Source: Hsuehochloa calcarea
Taxonomy: Eukaryota > Streptophyta > Magnoliopsida > Poales > Poaceae
NCBI GenBank assembly: GCA_036346395.1
Contig: CM070599.1
Coordinates: forward strand, 26,775,232 to 26,839,231
DNA: 64,000 nt
Direction: 5' to 3'
The translations under genes were made by a program, and so were the position numbers. The notes beneath the pieces are model-generated. The model saw only the letters and a list, made by a program, of their open reading frames with translations. It did no database searches and was not told the DNA's origin. Shown here piece by piece: positions 46,914-57,695 of the stretch (positions within the stretch are counted from its first letter, which is position 1; each line of letters opens with the position of its first letter).

Positions 46914-47412
46914 TTGGACTTCTAGGACTTCCTCGGAATTAACCACCTACTTAACAGGAGCATCGGGGACCATCACTACCTTCCCTTTATACATTGTTGC
47001 GCTTGGCACAGTCGTCCTCAACGAGCTATTTGGGGGCACCACCACCCTCCACGGTTTCTTAGACATTGTCGTTGCCTTTCCTTGTCTTCCCGCTCCCCGC
47101 CTCGGACAAGTAAGGTTTCAATGAGTGAAGTTCTTAGGTAGCACCGCATAGTTCGGCATGCGCCTGTTTGGATGAATGTTATATTATACTTGTCTGGGCC
47201 GTCGATCCATTGGAAGAGATAGCAGCGCTACGACGGTTGCCATTACATACGGATAAAGTTACCGATACGTGAAATGCAACGTGCAATGTGAAAAAATGGA
47301 TGCGTGTGAGATTCTCTTACGCGGATATCCGAGCACATGTAGTACACTCGAGCGGCGGTCTCTGGGTGTGTTGACTGAATGATATGTACCGGGTTTGGGG
47401 GTGTGGAAACTC
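46914..47412 (-). repeat. about 500-bp direct repeat, copy B
   Basis: See copy A. On the minus strand it is preceded by an open frame (to 47562) with MSDYGEMMWKWKWLAGKART, which has no counterpart beside copy A. Confidence 0.65.
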
Positions 47413-47562
47413 CGATGGTACAGGTGCATCCTTCATCAAACGACCTTGGTAGGTTCTCGCCTTTCCGGCAAGCCACTTCCATTTCCACATCATCTCCCCG
47501 TAGTCTGACATCTCCAAGCCTGATGTATTGATCTCCTCTACCCTATGTTTCCAGCAATTCAC

Positions 47563-48950
47563 CGTTCTTTACTTCCTATGAATTAAACTAACTACCCAAC
47601 AATTCACGTTTTTTTCTTACATATGCAATAATCGTGATAAACAAATCCGCAAGATTTACCATTTTTTCTGACGCATTGTATGGTTATTTTTACACAATAT
47701 GTGCTACACAATTTATTTGTACAAACTACTAAATTTATGCGAAATATATGCTAAACATTTTATTCGTAGACAACCACCTGAATAGCATGCACTAATCTTT
47801 ATATATTTTCCTACATCGCCAAAACAACTAAACTTTGGTAATCCAGACCTAATTACGTTAACTAATTGGTGCATAATTGTAGTCAACATACTAGTAAATT
47901 ATGTTTACTATCTTCCAAATCACACGTGTTAAAAAAATATCATAACCATCAACAAACATGTTTAAATAATGTTCCTACATAGCCAACAATGATGCTAAAC
48001 ACATTTGTAACATGTACCAAAATATGTACACAACCACTTAAATAGTATGTACTATTTGTTCAACATTTTCCTAAAAAGTTAGTAGTATTTATTTGTAATC
48101 ATTTTCTAATTATTCTACCTAATCAGTGGTGAGCTAACAAACTACTAAATTAATGACGACTATATTCCTAACATTGTCAGGAATATAATTAAACACTAAC
48201 TATACAATTATTAAACATAATGCTCATGTAAAAAATATCTCTTCTCGAAGATCTTCGCTTGATATAGAATTTTTTTTTCTACTAATACAACTACTAAACA
48301 CCACTCTATAGTCTCTCAAATTGGCAGCGCAAACCAAAAAATGTTCGGCCAAACACTCTACCTTGCTCGCTCCTCTTTATCTCTCTACGCCGAGGGATGG
48401 TAGGGGTTTGAGAGCGATGGCCCTGAGCTTTTATAGCTGCGGGCATCAACCTTCAGGCATCCGGGGGAGTGGCAAGGTGCGGCCGGCCGACCAAGATGCG
48501 ACGCGAGGGACATTGAAGCGACACATGGAGGTGACCAGACGCGACAGACAGACGAGACCTGGCGTGGTAGTGTGGTCGCAGGGCACGGAGGCGTGGAAGT
48601 GGGCTTGTAGGGACACAGTGGCATGACATTGGGGCTGTAGGGCATGTGGGGCGCAGAGGGGGGAGGCAGCGACAGCAACACAACTGCGGGCCCGAGCGTG
48701 TGTCACAGGAGGTTCTAGGGTCACAGGGGCGCGGTAGGCGGGTGCAGGGCGGGGTAGGCGGTACCACGCGCCGGGGGAGCGACAAGCGACACAAGTCGCC
48801 TACTGGTACTTCCGTAGTGCTATTTTTGCAAAACCTCTCAAGAGGGGCTACATTTGCTATTATGTTTGTGAAACAGTGCGAAATAAGCTAAAAACTCAAT
48901 AGTTTTGGCAACTTTTCAAGTGAAATGTTTGCTCTTGGTCTTAACTATTA
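47563..48950. other. no gene recognised
   Basis: AT-rich 47600-48300. A TATA-like GCTATAAAAGCTC on the minus strand (about 48428-48440) lies before a GC-rich block (48440-48800), but no coding sequence follows on that strand within 800 bases. Confidence 0.45.
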
Positions 48951-48959
48951 ATGGATCCT

Positions 48960-49889
48960 ACCTCAATTGTTTGATCAAGTATGTCATAGACATCAGGTGG
49001 AGGGACACTAGGGCATGGCCCGAGAACAACGGGGGTGGGCTAGAGTTGGACATCGCTGGTCCACAGGCTGTAGACAGATTGACAACTTTGCCGCATTTGC
49101 CATCTCCATTACTAGTGTAGTTGTCGCCGTTCGGTCGGCCACTGTTGTTGTCGGCAGCGGGCATGCGCCAGGATGGAGTGTCGTAGAAGGGGCACCCCGG
49201 TGATGGTGCCACGGCCGGCCCAGCGGAGGAGTCGGCGAGGGCTGTCATGACTTGGGCAAGTTGATCACTGTGAGCATCCTTTAGTTCCTCGAGGAGGAGA
49301 TATCAAGCATGTATGAAGGTTGGGAACTATTGCATCATCGGTGGAACAGAGGATAATGTCCAAAATTTAGGATTCATCCCCTTGATCCTGGCGAGCACCA
49401 TACTTTGGTCGCTCACGGCTTACCCAACATCACGAAGAGTGTCAAAGAGAGTCTTCAGCTTGAGGCAGTAATTCATGGCTGACAGATTGCCCTGAGCCAG
49501 ATTACTGAATTCGGCCTAGAGGTAGATGGCTCGGTGCTTTTGTTGTCCTGGAAAAGATTCTCAATTATCGTCTAGATGTGGGCGGTGGCGGTAGACGACG
49601 TCATGACGGTGTTGAGAATTTCAGGAGAGGTTGACCCATAGAGCCAAGATAAGACGGTGGAGTCTCGGCGCTTCTAGACAGCATCAGGGGTGCTTGAGAA
49701 GCCGGTGACGATGGGATGATCTTTGAGGGCGAACTTGGTGACGGCGACCTCGAAGAGCATGCGCCACTTCGCGTTATTGGTGGCCGAGAGCTTGAGGGTG
49801 ACGGGGACGAGTGTTTTGATGTTGGCACTGGTTGCTTGTGCACAGAACTCGAGGGTCACGACATCAGCGGCGTTGTGATCGTCGCCCAT
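48960..49889 (-). pseudogene. Ty1/copia gag relic
   Basis: The minus strand begins MGDDHNAADVVTLEFCAQAT at 49889 and reads IKTLVPVTLKLSATNNAKWR, then LSWLYGSTSPEILNTVM, TIIENLFQDNKSTE, VLARIKGMNPKFWTL and a Gly/Ser/Pro-rich tail. This is the copia gag (UBN2-type) domain order: LVPV...WR, WLYGT, ENLFxDN, GLNPKF. Multiple stops. No protease or later domain follows, and no primer site was found on the upstream side. Confidence 0.75.
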
Positions 49890-50228
49890 CGTGGTGCTGG
49901 AGGCCTGGAGATGGCGCAGGCATCGTGGGGGTTGTGTGGCGCGTGTCGTCGGACGGAAGCATACACGGTTGGTGCTGGCGGCCAAGGAGGTGGCACGAGC
50001 AGTAGAGATGGTGCTGGCGATCAAGAGAAAGCGCTTGTGGGGGCAATGGAAGGGAGACGGATCAGGGAACATGATCACGTCTGATTCCAAGAAAGATTAC
50101 GAAGAAGCCTGAAAGGGCTCAATCTATTGATTATACACACACACATTACGAAAAGATCGATTACACGAGATAGATTCTATCTATATAAAAAAATTACAAA
50201 AGATATATTCTATCTATACAAGAGATAT

Positions 50229-50841
50229 TGTCATAGCAAACAAAGACTAAACGGTAAAAGAAAAGGGGACCTCCGCTACTCTCGGGGGAGCAAAAGGATC
50301 CTCGAAAGGGGATCAGCAGTTAGTGGATATGTATTAATTGATTGCTTCTGAAAAACCAAAAAATCTCCAGCTCTTACATTGGGGGGGTGCCTCCCTATTT
50401 ATAGCCCTATGTTTACATTACTATCCTACCCCTACGGGAATGATGTACGCGTAGGGGCTATAGAGACTTTTCCTCCCTCTACACGTAGGTCTTGGTCCAC
50501 GGTAAGTCTTCCTGTGCTTGGTCCACTTGGCTGGTGCACTTGGTCCACCAGCGTCTGGAGTGCTCCGTTGCAGGGGGTGCTTCGGGTCTCCTGCGGCGGT
50601 CGCGAGGCGTCGAGGACCCTCCAGGGGTGCTTCGGGTCTTCTCCGACGGTGGCCTGGGGGGGCTGTTGCTCCGGGTTTCGCGAAGCGCCGAAGACCCTCC
50701 GGGAGTGTTTCGGGTCTTGGTTAAAGAAGGCCCGAAGGGCCTGCTGCTTCGCGCCTTGTGTCGCCTCAGGGTCTGGCCCTGCGAGCTTGACGATGGCTTT
50801 GACTGGCCGTTGGGGCTGGTGGGATCGCACCTACTACGACA
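50229..50841 (-). mobile_element. solo LTR (613 bp) with TSD
   Basis: Ends TGTC and GACA, flanked by a perfect 5-bp duplication GATAT (50224-50228 and 50842-50846). The minus strand has a TATA box GGCTATAAATAGG (about 50395-50407), giving minus orientation. U3 contains two to three diverged repeats of GGGTGCTTCGGGTCT with GACCCTCC between. It is inserted in an AT-rich stretch that itself repeats a TTCTATCTATA motif. Confidence 0.88.
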
Positions 50842-51437
50842 GATATATTATCTATATAAAAGATATCATCAGTTTAAAAACAGTGAGAAGGAGATCACCA
50901 AACCCAGGGAAGATGATCGGAGTGTGTATGGAATGTTAACAAAACATTGTTTACGTAGTGATGCAGAGGGTCAGGATCTGCCGCCGTCCTGCCGCAGAAA
51001 CCAAAAAAGAACGATTCCTCCACGTCCGACACCGCGCGCGGAACCAAAACCAACGCGAAGCGGCCGTAAAAAAATCTCCCTTCGTTTTGTAAAACCCGCA
51101 CGTCTCATTGACTTTTCCCCCATTGTGCTGCCTCGCCGAGCTCACACACCCACGCCACGGCCAGTCGGACTGGCCACTCCCCCCCACTCCGTCCGAAGCG
51201 GATATGTTAATGCAGAGGAGCAACGACATATATTAGGTTTTTATCTAAAATAAACGATTTCGATCAAGCACAGAGGATCCAGATCACCGCTCCGCCTGCC
51301 TCATGTAGAACCACTCTCGTTCCCATTCCCATTCCCATTCCCGTCCCGATACCCTTTCCCCCTTCTCCACGTCCTCTCCCGCGCCACCGCCGTCTCCGCC
51401 CTCGGAGCACCGGGCCCAGGTAACTACCCTGCCACGG

Positions 51438-52271
51438 ATGGACGCGCCGTCGTCGTCCCCGTTGGGGCGGCCGACGACGCCGAGGCGCCAGTTGCAGGGC
51501 CCGCGCCCACCGCGGCTCAACGTGCGGATGGAGTCGCACGCCATCAAGAAGCCGTCGGGGGCGCCGGCCCCGGGGCAGGCGCAAGTGCAGGACCGGCGGG
51601 AGCGGCAGCAGCAGCAGCAGCCAGAACCGCCGCCGCGGGCGCCGGTGATCATCTACGACGCGTCGCCGAAGATTATCCACACCAAGCCCAGCGAGTTCAT
51701 GGCACTCGTGCAGCGGCTCACCGGCCCGGGCTCGGGCCCGCCGCCGGCCGAGGACAAGGCGCAGGCACAGGATTACCAGATGGATGAGCCTGTGCTGGGA
51801 CAGTCGTTCCTGCCGCCGGAGCTGCTGCTCTCGCCGTCCGCCGCGATGTCCCCGGCGGCGAGGCTGGCAACCATCGAGAGATCCGTTCGGCCGATGCCCG
51901 CGACGACGCCGGACTACATGGACGTTATGGACGACGGCGGCCTCGCAGCTATGCTTGGCTCGATCCGGCCCGGCATCCTGTCCCTGCTGCCTTCGTCGCT
52001 GCCGCCGGCCGCGGCCTCCGGGCTGTTCTCACCTGTCCCGTTCGACCCAAGCTGCATCAGCTGGCTGAACGAGCTGAGCCCCATCCTCCGAACCGCCTCC
52101 ACCGGCGCCGCCTCGTCCGGCGGCGGCACGAGCAACGGCGGCGCCTCTCGACAACCACCATCCTACTACTCCGACCCGTTCGTCCCCAGCCCCCGCAACC
52201 TCCTCGCCACGCCCACCGTACCGTCGCCGGCGACCTGCGCGGAGCTCTTCAGCAACCTGCCGGATCTTTAG
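51438..52271 (+). CDS. VQ-motif protein, MKS1-like
   Basis: Single-exon gene of 277 codons. The VQ motif FMALVQRLTG (about residues 88-97, consensus FxxxVQxLTG) is preceded by VIIYDASPKIIHTKPSEF, and further upstream SHAIKKP, both typical of the MKS1 subgroup, whose Arabidopsis member is a MAP-kinase-4 substrate that binds WRKY factors in the nucleus. A partner role with WRKY proteins here is inferred from the family. The rest is Pro/Ser/Ala-rich and probably disordered, with several SP and TP sites (SPAARL, TPTVPSP, VPSPRN) suitable for MAP kinases, and a C-terminal CAELFSNLPDL. Q- and P-runs at about residues 56-66. No intron, as is usual for plant VQ genes. The start is the first ATG in frame; no clear TATA box was seen, and an ATTCCC triplet repeat lies in the probable 5' UTR (51326-51346). 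Confidence 0.93.
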   Translation: MDAPSSSPLGRPTTPRRQLQGPRPPRLNVRMESHAIKKPSGAPAPGQAQVQDRRERQQQQQPEPPPRAPVIIYDASPKIIHTKPSEFMALVQRLTGPGSGPPPAEDKAQAQDYQMDEPVLGQSFLPPELLLSPSAAMSPAARLATIERSVRPMPATTPDYMDVMDDGGLAAMLGSIRPGILSLLPSSLPPAAASGLFSPVPFDPSCISWLNELSPILRTASTGAASSGGGTSNGGASRQPPSYYSDPFVPSPRNLLATPTVPSPATCAELFSNLPDL

Positions 52272-52429
52272 CCCGGCAACGCCGCGTCCGTCCATGACAG
52301 CAACAGCGGCCCAAGCATAGTTAGCTTAGTTACATTTTCCTCTTTCTTTTTTCTCGCCATTTTTTTTCTGGCAGGCGCACGGAAGGTGGTGGACCCGACA
52401 ATGATTATGACAATTTAATTGGAAGTTTT

Positions 52430-53285
52430 TTTTGGAATAATTTTTTTAAAAAATATATAGCTTGATAATCACTTCGAAAAATTACAAAAATAAATTCCTA
52501 TAAACTGACGACAAAAACATTGGAGCTAGGTTCTTGTCAATAGTTCAACTGGTAATAGGAATTCAATAATTTTTAAATATAGCAAATTAGCTCAAAAAAA
52601 AAAATATTTTGTGTAGCATCCCAACACAATGTTCTTGTGTAATTTTTTTTTCATCATAAATTTATCTGTTCTGAATTATTCTCTAAAATTTATTTAAGTA
52701 TACTATTTGTAGAAATTTATAAATATATAAAATTAGGTCAAAAATATGATTTTTTGTGAACGCTCATTAAATAGTTTAATTGATTATTTACTTTTTTAGA
52801 ATTTTATATGTTTTGAAATTATATCGAAAATTCTGAATTTAGGTTTCCGATACAGTGTACTCAATTGTGTAAACTCTTAATTATTGAGATAATTTTATAA
52901 TATATGAAAATATTACATAATAAATTACACTATTTGAGGAGCATTCATAAAAAAAATATCGTATTTTTTTGACCCCATTTTATATATTTATAAATTTCTA
53001 CAACAACATAATTAAATGAATTTTAGAGAACAATTAAAACTGGATAAAATTATGAAAAAATTACAAAAGTAATAACACTATGTTGGAAGGCTATACAAAA
53101 AATGTTATAATTTTTTGAACTCGGTTGCTATATTAAAAAATTGCTAAGTTCATATAGCCAGTTTAGATAAGAACCTAGCCGCACTGCTCAGGGCCAGATG
53201 AACTGGCGACAGAACCTATTTTTGTAATTTTTTTGAAGTAATTATATAGTTTTGTAAAAAAATTTAAAAATTATTAAAAAAATCA
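52430..53285. repeat. large foldback (inverted repeat about 2 x 400 bp)
   Basis: Sequence from about 52430 to 52850 recurs reversed from about 53285 to 52865. Matched pieces include GCTAGGTTCTT (52529) with its inverse near 53170, TAGAAATTTATAAATATATA with its inverse near 52990, and GAAAAATTACAAAAATA with its inverse near 53215. It is AT-rich and non-coding, starting about 160 bases after the VQ gene stop. Confidence 0.8.
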
Positions 53286-53500
53286 ATTAATTGGTGCCCC
53301 ATTTTTATCCTTTTGGTTTTGTTAATCATTTATTAGGCAAAAAAATATTATTTTAAAAAATAATTAATTGGTGCCCCATTTTTATCTTTTTGGTTTTGTT
53401 AATCGTTTATTAGGCAAAAAAAATATTATTATAAAAAATCAATTAATTGGTGCCCCATTTTTATCCTTCTGGTTTTGTTAATCGTTTATTAGGCAACCAC
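53286..53500 (+). repeat. tandem repeat, 2.7 units of about 78 bp
   Basis: Units start at 53291, 53368 and 53447 with TTGGTGCCCCATTTTTATC and contain GGTTTTGTTAATCGTTTATT. Confidence 0.9.
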
Positions 53501-54240
53501 TGGGCATGGAGGGAGAAAGGGTGGAGAAAAGAAAGCAATGCAAAGTTAGCAGTAGTAGATGACTTCAGAGGAAGAGGTCGGCCGGCCAAGCCTCTTGTTT
53601 AATTTTTTTCTTTCTTAGTTTCCTTTGGGTTTACATCTCTTGTGTAAAGCTGACGAGAAATGATTGTCTGTTTAAAGGATCATTTGTTTATTCTGTAGTG
53701 CTGCTGTGTTCTTGATTGGGTCATGCTGACATGGTGTATTAGAACATAAATACAAAATTTGTAAATTACTCACTTCGTTTCGCTATCTATAACAAACAGA
53801 TTAAAGAAACACTAAATCTTAAAAAATACTTAATAAAAAAGATTATACATGTGTATGTTAAATGATATACCATAACTACTTAACATTTATCAAAATATTT
53901 AAGTAGAAGTAAGGAGAAAAAATTATAATAATTACACTCTAGGTTTCCTTAATAAATAAATATATTAAAAGTTTGAAACTATACTTCCGAGACTGAATAA
54001 AAACAAAGAAATTTTGTTCGTTGTGCTGTGGTGAATTGGTGATGTTCTCGTCTGAACTGACTGCGTCAGTGTTGGCGCCGGTGTGGAGTTTTCTTGCAGG
54101 CGGAGAAGACGAGAGGAGGAAAAAGCAGTGGAGAGATCGATGGCGTAAAGGGTCTGATTTTTTAAAACAAATAATATTGCTTTAATAAAAAATTGCAAAA
54201 ATAAATCAGGAATAGTCAAAAAATTAAAAAATTATATTGT
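53501..54240. other. no gene recognised
   Basis: AT-rich spacer. The minus frame 53965-54219 has no recognisable domain. Confidence 0.5.
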
Positions 54241-54244
54241 TATT

Positions 54245-54440
54245 GTAATTTGAAACGACGAAATTTCCCTATCGCCATTCCAATTGACGATATGGCTACT
54301 GTTGTCAATTGAAATAGTACTGACAGAGCAATTTCTCTATTCTAATTGGTGAAGCTCTGTCGCCAACTGGAATAGAGAAAGATATGGTAATTTCTCTATT
54401 CCAATTGGCGACAAGTCCCTGTCGCTAATTCAAATAGACT
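54245..54440. repeat. array of dyad units around CCAATTGG
   Basis: Five or six degenerate units such as CTCTATTCCAATTGGCGACA and GTCGCCAACTGGAATAGAG occur in both orientations. Confidence 0.65.
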
Positions 54441-54649
54441 ATTCTAGAGGGCCTCGAGAGGATTGATTTGTGTTATTTTCAATCGACAACTGTAACTAAC
54501 AAGACCAGAGTAGCGTACATGGGGTGCTGTGATGCGGTGATTGTTCCACACATTTGATTTGGGCCATGCTATGTATGATTTGAGACTGAGTTATCTTACC
54601 AACCGAGCACCACAGGATACATATTGGGTGTTAGTGCAGCTCAACGGAA

Positions 54650-55850
54650 CTAGGTCATGACAGTCATATGTACGCCAGACGAGGGAGGAAAGGTGAGATT
54701 TGGTCCTTCTAGCTCAGGCATATTTCAAGGCTATTCCTGCATCGGCGGCTGAACAAGAAGGTGGTGATGAGGTCGGAGAGTTTATGATGTTGTTGATGAA
54801 GACCATGCGAAATGAGCTCCTTTGGTCAGGCAAGCTAGTGGGATTGCCGGCAAATGTGGGGAGATCAAATGCCTAGTTCGAATGATGGATATCGAAGACC
54901 AGGACTACGGACATTGTTGGAAGATGAAGGACCCGATGAGGAGGATGCAGTGAAATAGTAGACGGTTCCATTCGAGTAGAACATATACCCGTTCGACAAT
55001 TTTGTCGTTTACTAAGGCTCTCGTGTACCGTAGGAGTACGATCAGAATGATGACAGACAAGGAGTCATGTACAAATGCAAGGAGGTTGTACAGGTGGCTG
55101 TCAAATTCTAGGTCTTATCGGTATGACGTAAATTCACAGTAGTGAAGTCTAACCCAAGATGCTACGACATGAAGTGCGACATAGAGGGATGCCCTTGGCG
55201 AGTGCATGAATTCCAGCCTAAGTGGGACACCTACTGAAAATGCTCTATAGTAGTCTGACACACATGTATTGTCACTGAATCAATGCCATCCCACAAGAAC
55301 CTGTCATCATGCTTCATCGCAAACATCGTGTATGATGAGATCAAAGATAATCTAGATTTCGAGCCACGATTCATCATTTGGGTAACAGAGGCAAGGTTTC
55401 AGTGTACAATCAACTGTGCTAAGGCGTAAAGGGCAAAGCAGAAGGCATCAGAATCAAGATTTGGTACATTCAAGGACTCCTACCACAATCTGCCTGACCA
55501 ACTCTGAGTTATACATGACTGAAATCCCGACACTCATGTCGACATTTAAGATGACACACATCCGCAGTGGGAGGAGAAGAGGGTATTGAAGCGAGCATTC
55601 TTCGCCTTTGGTTCATACATCAATGCATTCCAGTATTGCTGTCCAATCTTGTACATGGATGACACGTTTCTGATTGGGAACTACAAAGGGAAAATACTCA
55701 CTGCAATAGCGATGGACAGGAACACTCGGGTTATTCCCGTGGTTTTCGCATTCGTTGAAAGTGAGAATACAAATAGTTGGTTATGGTTTCTGAGGAACGT
55801 GAAGATTTCTGTTGTACAGGGTCAACCTAACGTATGCGTCATGCAATAAC
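54650..55850 (+). pseudogene. second MULE transposase relic
   Basis: Broken frames give CDIEGCPWRVHEF (paired Cys of the DNA-binding region), NLSSCFIANIVYDEI, RFGTFKDSYHNLP and, open from 55586, the catalytic start KRAFFAFGSYINAFQYCCPI, YMDDTFLIGNYKGKI and FAFVESENTNSWLWFLRNVK. It parallels the relic at 3358-4428 over the same span and ends a little further on. The remaining transposase is missing; a CACTA fragment begins about 45 bases later. More than six stops precede 55586. Confidence 0.82.
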
Positions 55851-56067
55851 CCAGCTACAACAAGGGGAGAATGAGCCACTTCCATGGGTGGATCTGCAGA
55901 AATTATCACAGACGGTTCTTTGTTAACCGTCTGTGATGTGGACGTATCACAGACGGTTTTTATACGAACCGTCTGTGATACTTTACAGACGGTTCGTATA
56001 AAGAACCGTCTTTGATACTTATTTATCACAGACGGTTCTTTACAAGAACCGTCTGTGATATACTACC

Positions 56068-56078
56068 ACTATAAATAG
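56068..56078 (+). promoter_or_regulatory. probable TATA box of deleted CACTA
   Basis: CACTATAAATAG, same place relative to subterminal repeats and leader as in the complete element. Confidence 0.6.
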
Positions 56079-56530
56079 ATGCTCCCGACAGGCCCTCCTG
56101 CCCATTCCATTAATAGATGCTCCCGACAGGCCCCCCTGCCCATTCCATTTGAGGCGTCGCCACCCTGCTGCTGCCTCCTCCCCATTGGCCACCCTGCTGC
56201 TGCTGCCTCCTCCCCGTTACGCCACCCTACTGCTACTGCCTCCTTCCATGCACATTGCTGTCCATTCCGTTTTGAGCTGTCACTCCTGCTTCCTCCTCCC
56301 CCATTGCGGCACCTCTGCTGCCTCCTCCCACATTGCGCCACCTTGGAGAGAAGGGTAATGATCTGTAACCCTTTATTTTTGCTCTAGACTAATCACTAAT
56401 GTGTAACGATCTGTAACCCTTTATATTTGCTCTATACTAATCACTAATATGTTTGGTCATTATGAAGGGTACTTGCGGTTTATTAATATAATTTAACACT
56501 AATTAATTTGTTACGTGCGTATACGTGTAG

Positions 56531-57192
56531 ATGGATAACGAGAGAGCACAACCGTCGGTTCAACGAATGGTTAAAGATGCGATTCACTGGGAGGTCATCA
56601 AGTGATGAAACGCTGCTATGGTTGGCCAAAGGACCAAAATTTACAATTGTGATATGCCAAGGATACGACATAAATGGGTAAATGTTTTATACGGCAGCTC
56701 AGGATAGGAAGAGCACAGTCCAGAACAGCGGTGTCCGTATAGATGCATTTCACGAGGGTTCAATACCGCGGGGGCACACGGGTTGAACTCGTACTATGGG
56801 TTCGTAGAGGAGATTTGGGAGCTCGACTATGTACTTTTTAAGATTCCTCTATTTCGATGTCATTGGGTTAAACTTCCGCAGGGCGTGAAGGTCGACAAGT
56901 ACGACGTCACTACTGTGGACCTCAAACGTGTCGAATACAAGGGCGAACCATTCGTACTCGCTAAGCAAGTTGTTCAAGTTTTTTATGTAATAGACCCAGC
57001 AAATAAGAACCGCCACGTAGTTCTTCATGGGAAAAGAAGGATTGTCGGAGTTGAGAATGTCGTGGATGAGGAAGAGTACAATCAATTTGAAGAGTTGCCT
57101 CATTTCGGAGACGGCATCAGACTGGAGGAAGAACCCAGTGAGGAAGCTAGCTATATGCGTGTCGATCATCATGAAGTACTATATTTCAATTA
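56531..57192 (+). pseudogene. TNP2 start joined to its DUF4216-type C-terminus
   Basis: The first bases (ATGGATAACGAGAG) lie where the normal TNP2 start lies, after an almost unchanged leader. Immediately afterwards the reading is from the C-terminal part: NRRFNEWLKMRFTGRSSSDE, LWLAKGPKFTIVICQGYDIN, DRKSTVQNSGVRIDAF. From 56783 a 136-codon open frame follows (NSYYGFVEEIWELDYVLFKI, PLFRCHWVKLPQGVKV, QVVQVFYVIDPANKNRHVVL, ending HHEVLYFN). About 800 codons containing the catalytic region are deleted. The joined ATG is out of frame, a stop lies at 56681-56683 and a frame change near 56770, so only the terminal 136 codons could be read as a unit. Confidence 0.78.
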
Positions 57193-57515
57193 AGCATGTA
57201 TTCCATTGTAATTTGATGTTAATATGGAAATGCGTCACGGGTTATGGACCAGTTCTAAATCGGTCAGACTGTCATATGTTGGGCGGTCCGACTGATTTCC
57301 CTTTGAAATGATTCTCTGTGCGGTAGATCCGCCGTTGTTGAACGGAACTACCAGTGTGCAGAAGATCTGAAGTTCTTGCGGAATGTTTATTCCAGAGAAG
57401 CACATTTTTGGTATGGGTCAATTTGCCTCGGTCGGTCGGACCGGCCACCCTTGGCGGTCTGACCGATTTGGCGGCGATCAGACCGGCCATTAGCTGGTGG
57501 TCCATTTGTGCAAAT
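57193..57515. other. segment with GGTCSGACC and GGAACT motifs
   Basis: No gene. Contains GCGGTCCGACTGATTT, GGTCGGTCGGACCGGCC and CGGAACTACC-type motifs typical of the LTRs further right; probably an LTR-derived insertion. Confidence 0.45.
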
Positions 57516-57534
57516 CACAGACGGTTCAATTAAT

Positions 57535-57695
57535 GTTTTGGAGTCATATTAATGTTTTGGAGTCATATCATCTGTGATATGCATTAATTATATATATGTG
57601 TTTGTCAGCATATCAGTGATATGCATTAATTATATATATGTGTGTGTTTGTCAGCATATCAGTGATATGCATTACATATGTGTGTGTCTATTCAC
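57535..57695 (+). repeat. two tandem repeats in the right CACTA block
   Basis: ATTAATGTTTTGGAGTCAT occurs twice in tandem (19 bp). A unit of about 47-50 bp with GTGATATGCATTAATTATAT and TGTTTGTCAGCATATCA occurs almost three times. Confidence 0.85.

Noticed and set aside
48321..48891. Possible gene behind a TATA-like box on the minus strand near 48430
   Set aside because: No coding sequence follows on that strand, and the plus-strand frames are composition artefacts.
51264..52295. Minus-strand frames opposite the VQ gene
   Set aside because: Antisense shadows of a GC-rich coding sequence with a clear VQ motif on the plus strand.
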